DNA from: Microcoleus sp. FACHB-68
GTDB lineage: Bacteria; Cyanobacteriota; Cyanobacteriia; Cyanobacteriales; Oscillatoriaceae
DNA: 64,000 bases
Reading direction: 5' to 3'
Assembly: GCF_014695715.1 (NCBI RefSeq)
Contig: NZ_JACJOT010000002.1
Span: 158,373 to 222,372 of the forward strand
The notes below the pieces were generated by a model that was given only the letters and a program-made list of their open reading frames with translations, was not told where the DNA came from and made no database searches. Position 1 is the first letter of the stretch; each line of letters starts with the position of its first letter. Shown here piece by piece: positions 57,203 to 64,000 of the stretch. Made by a program: the position numbers and the translations under genes.

Positions 57203-58099
57203 ATGGCTGATCAGTTAATTCGAGCAACAGCAGCGGAGGGCGGTATTCGGGCAGTTGGGGCGATCACCACCCGCCTTGTAGAAGAAGCAAGGCAGCGACA
57301 CAAACTTTCCTACGTTGCCACAGCTGCCTTAGGCAGGACAATGTCATCTGGGCTTTTGCTCGCCTCCAACATGAAACGTGCCGAATCCAGAGTGAATATT
57401 CGCATCATCGGCAGTGGGCCGTTGGGTGGGATTCTTGTAGATGCCGGCTTAGATGGCACAGTGCGTGGTTACGTCGATAATCCTGAAGTTGAACTGCCCC
57501 CCAATAGCCAGGGTAAGCTCGATGTGGGTGGGGCTGTGGGCAGCGACGGTTACCTCTACGTCGTTCGTGATGTAGGATATGGCTACCCTTACTCCAGTAC
57601 CGTCGAACTCGTTTCTGGTGAAATCGGAGAGGATGTGGCTCATTACCTGATGACTTCCGAACAAACGCCTTCTGCCTTAGTGGTCGGGGTATTTGTCGGG
57701 GCACAGGGCGTTACCGCATCGGGAGGGATCTTATTGCAAGTGCTGCCGAAGGCTGCATCAGACGAAGCACTTGTTCAAACCTTGGAATCTCGCATCGCAT
57801 CCCTGTCAGGATTTACCCCCCTTTTGCAAGCCGGTAATACACTGCCAGAAATTTTTGAGCAATTGTTAGGAGACATGGGACTGCAAATTCTGCCAGAAAT
57901 TCAAATGGTGCGGTTTCACTGTAGCTGTTCTCCGGATCGCTTTCTGGGAGCGCTGAAAATGTTGGGTGAAGCCGAGCTGCTAGACATGATAGAAAAGGAT
58001 GATGGCGCTGAAGCAACTTGCCATTTCTGTGGTGAAGTTTACCAAGCGAGTCGTGACGAACTAGCCCAGCTGATTGGCGACCTCAAAGCCGGCTCCTAA
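57203..58099 (+). CDS. hslO: Redox-regulated chaperone Hsp33
   Basis: Hsp33 is a cytosolic holdase that becomes active when oxidation releases zinc from its C-terminal Cys cluster. All four Cys are present: C240 and C242 (HCSCS) and C273 and C276 (CHFC). The N-terminal domain keeps the family's IIGSGPLGGILVDAGLDGTVRGYV. The length of 298 is normal. AGGAT lies shortly before the ATG. It is a single gene; no redox partner is encoded next to it. Confidence 0.96.
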   Translation: MADQLIRATAAEGGIRAVGAITTRLVEEARQRHKLSYVATAALGRTMSSGLLLASNMKRAESRVNIRIIGSGPLGGILVDAGLDGTVRGYVDNPEVELPPNSQGKLDVGGAVGSDGYLYVVRDVGYGYPYSSTVELVSGEIGEDVAHYLMTSEQTPSALVVGVFVGAQGVTASGGILLQVLPKAASDEALVQTLESRIASLSGFTPLLQAGNTLPEIFEQLLGDMGLQILPEIQMVRFHCSCSPDRFLGALKMLGEAELLDMIEKDDGAEATCHFCGEVYQASRDELAQLIGDLKAGS

Positions 58100-58391
58100 T
58101 TTTCAAGTAGGGCAAAAACGAATCAAAAGCAACGTGCCAATTGGGCAGAAGAAATTGAAGAGTCTGGGCGGTTTACGATTGCACGCCGATAAAAAAGAGA
58201 AGAGAAAAGACTTTCACCCTTGATTCTTCAACCTTTGGCGGGCAAACTTTAATTCCACCTAGGCTGCTTCACCCTTCACTCAGACACTGTTATTTGAAAT
58301 AAAATTTGGCTTTTGGTGAGTTGAGAGATACGATAGCAACGACTGCTTGTTTGCAGGAGCCAAGACCGCTGCTTTACTGTTGGTGTGGGAT

Positions 58392-60668
58392 ATGACTAGA
58401 GATCGCAAAGGTCGAGACCGGCGGCGTGTCGCTAGGTCTTCAAAGCCAGTTGAGGACAGCAAATTTCGTGTGTTTCCAGCTTTACCTAGCACGAGCGCCG
58501 GGGAGCCGGTGCCTCAGCCCACTCCAGAATGGGAGGCGAGTAATGGTGTGCGCTCAGCACCCCTACAACCCAAAGGATTAGGGGCTAAAGCGGATTCTCA
58601 GACGCGCCGGTCGAGGCGCTCACGAAACAGCTTGAAAAATTCTTTAAAGCCTCCCCAGGGGCTGCAAAATCTGCTAAATAGCTGGCTGTTTTGGTGGATA
58701 ACAGCAGCGATCGTGTTTGGGGGAAGTGGATTTATGGCCATAGCCCTGTTGTTGCGGCTGCCGGCCCTCCCCAACTGCCCAGCTATATTTTGGCCAACTG
58801 CTTCGGCGAGCTTACGCATTTATTGCGCTCAACTGGCAGCGAATAAGGAAACTGTCGAGGACTTGCTAGGGGCGATCGAGCTAGTCAATGACCTGCCAAA
58901 CGATCACCCCATGCGCCAGGACATCAACCGCAACATCGAACAGTGGTCGCAGCAGATCCTGGATTTGTGTGACAACACCTTCCAAGCCGGCAAGCTGGAT
59001 GAAGCCATCGAAATGGCCCGCAAAGTTCCTTCAAATGTGCCGGCCTACCGATTAGTAGAGGAGCGGATTGATCGCTGGAAGGCTACTTGGGCCGAAGCCG
59101 AAGAAATTTATAAAAAAGCTGAAGCCGAACTGCGTAAGCAAAACTGGCCACAGGCATTTCGGGAAGCTGTACGGCTGCTGGATGTGGGCAATAACTACTG
59201 GGCAACGACCAAGTATGAAGAACTGACGATCCTGATGAAGTCGGCGCGAGAAGATGGCAATAAGCTCGGCAAAGCTTACAACAGCGCCGAGCAAGGCGGG
59301 TTAGAGAACTTGCTACAGGCGATTAAACTTGCACAGTCCATCGAGCCAAAAAGTCATGTTTATCGGGAAGCTCAGGACGCCCTTAGAAAATTCAGCAGCA
59401 AGCTCATGGATTTGGCTGAGGACACCTTAGAAAACCGGGATTTGCAAGGGGCAATCTCTATCGTGCGCCAAATTCCTGAGAGTGTGAATCTCAAGGACGA
59501 AGTTCAAGACTTTATTGATCTAGCAAGGGCCGAAGCTCAAACCTGGCCAGACACTGTTGAAGCGATTGAATCGGCTATTACCGCAGCCCAAAAGATCAAC
59601 CGCAAACGCCCTCTTTATAGCAAAGCCCAACGATTGATCAGCGAGTGGCAGCAAAGCCTTGAAGGTCTAGCCTATTTAGAGCGAGCGCGTGCACTGGCTA
59701 AAGGTGGCGTGATTAATGACTTAAAAGAGGCCATCTCTCAAGCGCAGCTCGTCTCCAGCTCTAAACCGCGCTGGGAGGAAGCTCAAGGCGAAATCAAGCG
59801 CTGGAGAAGCCAAATAGAGACTCAGGAAGACCGGCCCTATTTAGACAAGGCCGAGATGTTAGCCAGATCGGGAAGTATTAGCGCTCTGCAAGCGGCAATT
59901 AATCAGGCCAATATGATTGGCAACGGACGGGCGCTTTACGAGGAAGCTCAGAACAAAATTCAGGAGTGGAATCGACAGATACAAACTCAGGAAGACCGGC
60001 CAGCCCTGGAAATGGCCATGCAATTGGCCCGCTCTGGTAACACCGGCTCACTGCAAGCGGCGATTAATGAAGCCCGTAAGATTGGCAACGGACGGGCGCT
60101 TTACCAGGAAGCTCAGAACAAAATTCAAGATTGGAAATTGCAACTGCAACAGCAGGAAGATCAGCCCTACCTCGACCGAGCGCGACAGATGGCAGATATG
60201 GGCCGGCTGTCTGAGGCAATTGCGGCTGCAGAAAGAATTCAACCAGGACGCGCTCTTTATGAAACTGCTCAAGAGGTGATCAAAACCTGGCGCGATGAAA
60301 TTCGGGCGAAGCAAGATATCGAGGATGCCTATCGCTACGCAAATTCGGGAAATCCAGAAACTCTGGCGTCTGCGATTCGCACAGCGAATCAAGTTTCTGA
60401 TTCTAGCTTGTTGCGGGCGGAGGCGGATGGGGTAATCGAGCAATGGAGCCAGCAAATCTTGGCCATTGCGAGAGAACGGGCAGCATCTGACTTACCCGCT
60501 GCGATTGAAATTGCCCAGAAGATCCCTTCCTATGCCGGGGCTTTTTCGGCGGCTCAGCGACAGATAGAGAGCTGGCAACAACAGTTAAATCCCGCGCCGG
60601 CTCCTTCAGTCGCCCCCGCGCCCGTTCCTTCAGCAGCCCCCGCACCTCCCCCTCCAGCAGCCCCCTAG
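58392..60668 (+). CDS. Single-pass membrane protein with helical repeats
   Basis: This is a 758-residue protein. The first 95 residues are basic and disordered (RDRKGRDRRRVARSSK), a transmembrane helix lies at about 103-125 (LFWWITAAIVFGGSGFMAIALLL), and the rest is a series of about 45-residue helical repeats. The last ones are close copies (ARSGS..ALQAAINQANMIGNGRALYEEAQNKIQEW). The C-terminus is Pro/Ala-rich. Similar cyanobacterial proteins are often labelled chromosome-segregation ATPases, but I see no nucleotide-binding motif. The start is uncertain: ATG 58392 fits the charged N-terminus; a TTG at 58347 adds 15 residues. Confidence 0.82.
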   Translation: MTRDRKGRDRRRVARSSKPVEDSKFRVFPALPSTSAGEPVPQPTPEWEASNGVRSAPLQPKGLGAKADSQTRRSRRSRNSLKNSLKPPQGLQNLLNSWLFWWITAAIVFGGSGFMAIALLLRLPALPNCPAIFWPTASASLRIYCAQLAANKETVEDLLGAIELVNDLPNDHPMRQDINRNIEQWSQQILDLCDNTFQAGKLDEAIEMARKVPSNVPAYRLVEERIDRWKATWAEAEEIYKKAEAELRKQNWPQAFREAVRLLDVGNNYWATTKYEELTILMKSAREDGNKLGKAYNSAEQGGLENLLQAIKLAQSIEPKSHVYREAQDALRKFSSKLMDLAEDTLENRDLQGAISIVRQIPESVNLKDEVQDFIDLARAEAQTWPDTVEAIESAITAAQKINRKRPLYSKAQRLISEWQQSLEGLAYLERARALAKGGVINDLKEAISQAQLVSSSKPRWEEAQGEIKRWRSQIETQEDRPYLDKAEMLARSGSISALQAAINQANMIGNGRALYEEAQNKIQEWNRQIQTQEDRPALEMAMQLARSGNTGSLQAAINEARKIGNGRALYQEAQNKIQDWKLQLQQQEDQPYLDRARQMADMGRLSEAIAAAERIQPGRALYETAQEVIKTWRDEIRAKQDIEDAYRYANSGNPETLASAIRTANQVSDSSLLRAEADGVIEQWSQQILAIARERAASDLPAAIEIAQKIPSYAGAFSAAQRQIESWQQQLNPAPAPSVAPAPVPSAAPAPPPPAAP

Positions 60669-60851
60669 GACAGAAAACAGTGTTTTCTCTGGCTAAAGTG
60701 TGCCGGCATCTAACTGTGGTTGGTGCCGGCATCTTTCTATTTTCAATTTAAGATTCGAGGGAAACTGTTAGAATTTATAAGCAGATTCGCTTTTCTGTTG
60801 GGGCGAATTTATTAAAAATTAACCGTAATTCAGTGGATGTGATCTTGTTTT

Positions 60852-61223
60852 ATGGCTTCAGTTACCCTGGAAGAAATCTCGCATTTCCGCTCTAAATTAG
60901 CTACTTATCCTGATATCTTGAAAGCCCTTGAGGTGATTGAAGATTGTGATGGAGATTTGGAAGATGCCGCGCTTGTACTGGCGATTGAGGTTGGACAGCA
61001 ACCCGACAGTGCGACTTGGTTAGATGGGTTTGCCAAGCGATATCGTCCCGCTTTGTGTGAGCAAGCAGTAAGAGAAAATTTGTTAAACGGAGAATTAGTG
61101 GCTGTTGTTGAATATTTAACAGAAAATCAGGTTTTACCCGTGATATTAGTTGCGCCGGTTCTCATGTATATAATCAAGCAAGGCGTGAATGATTTTTGCG
61201 AGCCTCTGGAGTTAAAATTGTAA
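60852..61223 (+). CDS. Conserved hypothetical protein
   Basis: This 123-residue, mostly helical acidic protein (LATYPDILKALEVIEDCDGDLEDAALVL) ends in a hydrophobic segment (LPVILVAPVLMYII). I recognise no characterised family. It converges with the Uma2 pseudogene, whose last codons lie about 17 bases beyond its stop. Confidence 0.7.
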   Translation: MASVTLEEISHFRSKLATYPDILKALEVIEDCDGDLEDAALVLAIEVGQQPDSATWLDGFAKRYRPALCEQAVRENLLNGELVAVVEYLTENQVLPVILVAPVLMYIIKQGVNDFCEPLELKL

Positions 61224-61239
61224 AAAAATAACTCGAATC

Positions 61240-61974
61240 CTTCATCCGGATTTATGCTCATTTCTCTCAATCGTGCCGCCAAGCTTTCTGATCTTTGACG
61301 CTCCTGTTTTAGCAAAGCTTCCGCCTGTTCTGCTCGTTCTTGACCAGTCAGCAACAAATTGCCTTGTGAATTCCACTAGCGTAGCCAAGGCAATTCCATA
61401 TTTTGATAATATCCTTGCCAAATTCCTAACTCTACACCAAGGCGAGGAATGGGGTAATGTCCTAGGTGATTTGCCGGCACTAGCTCATAGTGGTCTTCTA
61501 TCAACAACTCCACCCTCGCTAGTTTGACTTCATAGATTCCATAAAAAGCCGGTCGAATGACTTTTTCATGAATCCAAAATTTTCCAGTATAGGGCGTTTT
61601 ATCGCCTTCTTCAGTTCCATCTCCGGATACAAATTCCAAAACAATGAGCGGCGGAATATGTTCTTGCCACAAAACATAAGAACGCCGGCTTTTACCTTCT
61701 AAGGTTGGAGGCACATCAGGCAAATAAAACCAATCGGTTGCTTCTGCACCCCGTTCTAGTGGATCGGTGATCTTCTAATAAATACCAGAATCTTGACCGA
61801 TGCAATACCGGCTGTCAGGATGAAGCTGTTCTAAAACAGGCCGAATTCAAGTTGTGAGGAGAATACTTTGCGGATGTTCCTGAAAGTTTTTCACACAGGT
61901 GCTATCGAAGTCAGGTAGCTGAGTGTGATCCGCTAAACTTATTGGCAGAGTGTCGGGCTTCCTGTGGTAGTCAT
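61240..61974 (-). pseudogene. Uma2-family protein, frameshifted with three in-frame stops
   Basis: The original protein can be traced from ATG 61974 (GGAGGT upstream) to about 61240. It has the family features RPVLEQLHPDSRYCIGQDSG, DWFYLPDVPP, RRSYVLWQEHIPPLIVLEFVSG, GKFWIHEKVIRPAFYGIYEV and the coiled tail LLLTGQERAEQAEALL. A frameshift separates the ATG from the next codons. In-frame stops lie at 61849-61847 (TGA), 61777-61775 (TAG) and 61378-61376 (TAG). At least the two TAG codons stand where Trp would be expected. Uma2/DUF820 proteins are abundant nuclease-fold proteins in cyanobacteria, many of them decaying copies. Confidence 0.88.
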
Positions 61975-62028
61975 GTTGACCTCCAAGAGCCGGCAGATAG
62001 CTTTAAATATAATCTACCAATCCTAAAT

Positions 62029-62640
62029 AACCTGAGTTCGGGATAAGAACAGGAGGAGCTGTGTAAGCTCAAATATGTTAAAGATGATTCAGCCTGCGCC
62101 GGCCATGCCGAGTTTAGAAGAACTTTTCTCTGACATCGACAATTAGTGCTGCCACTTGGAACCCCAGAGGCAAAAATCTTTGCAAGATAAGGGGGGACAA
62201 AAACGCCAAGGCGCTCGTTGTCTGTTGCCCAGTGAAATCATCACGATTCTAGTGGCCTTCCACCCGCAGCGCTAGCGCAATTTCAAGGATTACTACCTCA
62301 AGCAAGTCTGCCTGTACTGGTGATTGCAGGGGAATCAGTTTCATCAATGCCACTAAGCTCAAGGTTTGTCACAATCGTCGCATTACTGGCCACCGCGTGT
62401 TTACTCATCTGGCAGCACCAGGCAAAACCTCACTAGATTGGTTCTATGGGTTTAAGCCGCATCTGGGGGTTAATGAGTATGCACAACTGCTCACTGTCAC
62501 CTCGACTCCAAGCATTGCAGCTCGGTTAACTTCATGGTAAATCGGCTTGTTGGGTTGATTGCTTATTGCCATCAGCCCAACAAGCCGTCTCTGACTCTGG
62601 ACTTTGCTTTGCCCCAAACTGCTTAACCCGAACTCAGGTT
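62029..62640 (+). mobile_element. Defective IS982-type element with both ends
   Basis: Terminal inverted repeats AACCTGAGTTCGGG are perfect at 62029 and (reversed) 62640. Between them lies a remnant of an IS982-family transposase: an N-terminal part (LEELFSDID, LPSEIITILVAFH, FKDYYLKQ) and a C-terminal part ([39 protein letters not shown]), with the middle deleted, an in-frame TAG early and frame changes. At 612 bp it is well below the roughly 1 kb of complete family members. The copy at 40627-41003 shares the deletion and the TAG. Confidence 0.9.
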
Positions 62641-63048
62641 AGCTAGTGATTACTCAGATCACTGGCCACATCAGCATGAAATAACCAGTTTTGCAGCTAG
62701 TTTTAGGCTATTAGCCTTTTAAGGATTGCTTCTCGTGTTTGTCAGCCTTAAGCACTGACAATTCTTGGTGCAGAAACGTGTTTAAAAAAACCGAAATTTT
62801 TTTTGACTTACCCCTTGACTCTCCAGCTAACAAGACATTTTAAAGTAAAAAAGTAAATGATATCAAGCGGCAAAAAGTGCATTTGACTTTATCATTTTCT
62901 ACTCGATTTGCAACAGAATTCTCTTATGTAGTTACTTCGATTTTAGCTTAAGTAGTGTTAACTAATATCAGCAATTATCAATTAGCTGATATTTCTGTAT
63001 TGGCAACATAGTGTTAATCACCCTTCACTCTTTTACGAGGAGAAAAAA
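62641..63048. other. Upstream region of histidine-rich genes
   Basis: No gene is seen. It contains the MerR-like promoter at 62815 and a hairpin (AATATCAGC 62964-62972 with GCTGATATT 62985-62993) about 55 bp before the first histidine-rich gene. The rest is AT-rich. Confidence 0.45.
62815..62846 (+). promoter_or_regulatory. Possible MerR-type promoter before histidine-rich genes (P3)
   Basis: TTGACT (62815-62820) and TAAAGT (62841-62846) are separated by 20 bp. The left half (TTGACTCTCCAG) matches the half-site of the promoters beside merR at 41074 and 41836, but the right half is not a matching inverted arm. The nearest gene start is 203 bp downstream. Confidence 0.4.
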
Positions 63049-63351
63049 ATGAAAGTTCAAAAACCTCTGCACTCAAAACGACGCATTTTTGCAGCGCTTA
63101 GCGCAGGCTTTGTAATGACCTTCGCATCAGTTGTCTCGGCGCAGCCTATACCCAACCATCAAGGGCAAAACCAGCAGGAACATGAAGGACAGCGAGAACA
63201 TACAGAACACGGAGGCCATCAAGCTCATCAAAATAATCAAGGACATGAAGGACATGAAAGACACAAAACAAAATTGGTAAGCGCGGAAACTCTTGCATCT
63301 AATAAAGCAATCAAAGAAGTAATTGCTGCCGTTGATTATTCATCTGCTTAG
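63049..63351 (+). CDS. Secreted histidine-rich protein
   Basis: This 100-residue protein has a classic signal peptide: a basic start (KVQKPLHSKRR), a hydrophobic core to about residue 29 and a VVSAQP cleavage site. The mature part has about 13 His in repeats of GHxGH/EHxGH type with Gln and Glu (residues 35-73), then a short helical tail. It should lie in the periplasm and bind transition metals such as Ni, Cu, Zn or Co, or silica-like surfaces; the metal is not readable. AGGAG precedes the ATG. It is paralogous to the gene at 63728. Confidence 0.75.
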   Translation: MKVQKPLHSKRRIFAALSAGFVMTFASVVSAQPIPNHQGQNQQEHEGQREHTEHGGHQAHQNNQGHEGHERHKTKLVSAETLASNKAIKEVIAAVDYSSA

Positions 63352-63727
63352 TCATTCAATTTCCTTAACTATCAGTTATTCAAATTTTGCTGATAGCTGA
63401 TAGTTAATTCTTCACAAACAATAAAACCTCGGTGTTGCAACCGTTGTTATTAGTTTACGGATGGTTATGATTTTAATAAAATTCAAGCCGACAGCGCTGT
63501 CAAGTTTGTAAATTAGGCGTGAAGATAATCAATCTGAATAAAAGCTATCAGCACTGACTTAACTTGGTGAAAGGCTTTCAGGATGAACAGCTTGTGATAG
63601 TCCCTTGAGCTGCCGGCCACTAAAAACTTCAAACCAAAACAAATATCGCTTTATCACACAATGCAACTGTGTCAAAAGATGACGGCTGCTGAGGGATGGA
63701 ACGACCACTCTTATGGAGGAGAAGAAT
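63352..63727. other. Spacer between the histidine-rich paralogues
   Basis: It contains a hairpin (TTAACTATCAG 63365-63375 with CTGATAGTTAA 63397-63407) that may terminate the first gene. The rest has no supported gene. Confidence 0.5.
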
Positions 63728-63898
63728 ATGACAACTCGGAAAACCAGGCATACAAAACAACAGATATTGGCAATGCTAACAGCCGGCTTTGTGATAGCGT
63801 CTGCCTCTACTGTTGCAGCACAGCCGATGACTAATCATCAGGGATATAACCATCAGAATCACCCAGGGCATCAAGGGCATCAAGGGGGGCGTTGCTGA
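63728..63898 (+). CDS. Short secreted histidine-rich protein
   Basis: This is a 56-residue paralogue of the gene at 63049. It has a signal peptide with core ILAMLTAGFVIASASTVAAQP and the same mature start (NHQGxNxQxHxGH), but it ends after the first histidine cluster (GHQGHQGGRC). The start at 63728 has GGAGGAG just upstream; an ATG at 63713 overlaps that site. It may be a shorter working copy or a truncated duplicate, and its C-terminal Cys is not in the longer protein. Confidence 0.65.
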   Translation: MTTRKTRHTKQQILAMLTAGFVIASASTVAAQPMTNHQGYNHQNHPGHQGHQGGRC

Positions 63899-64000
63899 AA
63901 ATGTAATGAACTAAGCTGGCAAGGGAACTGTTCGGTACTTTAAGTAGTGAAGCAGTAAACGCAGTGAACACTTCAGCATCTCCACAGACTTGGAATAACA

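Overview
The window is chromosomal DNA of a cyanobacterium, most probably a filamentous phycobilisome-containing species. The evidence is a beta-carboxysome operon (ccmM, ccmN, ccmO), a carotenoid C-3',4' desaturase (crtD), a CpcS/CpeS-type bilin lyase, a CpcD-type phycobilisome linker domain, a GUN4-domain protein, a CYP120-type P450, at least seven HIP1 octamers (GCGATCGC) and very frequent GCCGGC sites in genes and spacers. No rRNA, tRNA or CRISPR array was recognised.

Layout. 1-5 kb: 3' part of ccmM, then ccmN, ccmO and a LysR-type regulator. 5-10 kb: a GT4 glycosyltransferase, a small zinc-finger protein, a zinc dehydrogenase and an AmpG-like transporter. 10-17 kb: a signalling block with a Ser/Thr kinase, a CPA2 antiporter, an FHA-oxidoreductase fusion and an FHA/zinc-ribbon protein, plus the first cluster of GGGCAT-type repeats. 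17-33 kb: mostly housekeeping genes: P450, prohibitin, endonuclease V, a TPR protein, an MFS transporter, moeB-rhodanese with a JAMM protease, murD, glyS, and small TPR and DUF2470 proteins. 33-41 kb: ferredoxin, a carotene-desaturase-like flavoprotein, a GUN4 protein, a WD40 propeller, an M16 peptidase and crtD, whose 3' end runs into a defective IS982-type element. 41-50 kb: a MerR regulator with MerR-type promoters, a ketosamine kinase, leuB, a Usp protein, and an ABC exporter with one intact and one broken permease. 50-57 kb: a metallo-beta-lactamase-fold protein, the bilin lyase, a decayed region, and a CpcD-domain protein carrying ten 34-residue acidic repeats and a lysine-rich tail. 57-64 kb: hslO, a helical-repeat membrane protein, a Uma2 pseudogene, a second copy of the defective IS982-type element, and two paralogous secreted histidine-rich proteins.

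The most unusual items are the CpcD/acidic-repeat/lysine-tail protein (54535-56193) with a truncated duplicate of its start and RBS just upstream, and a proposed MerR regulon. In the latter, two dyad-containing promoters with 20-bp spacers flank merR, and a third promoter sharing the same left half-site lies 21 kb away before the histidine-rich genes. One of the merR-side promoters fires straight into an IS remnant, which suggests a lost target gene. Two copies of the IS982 derivative share an internal deletion and a stop codon, so the element was probably spread in trans after it became defective.
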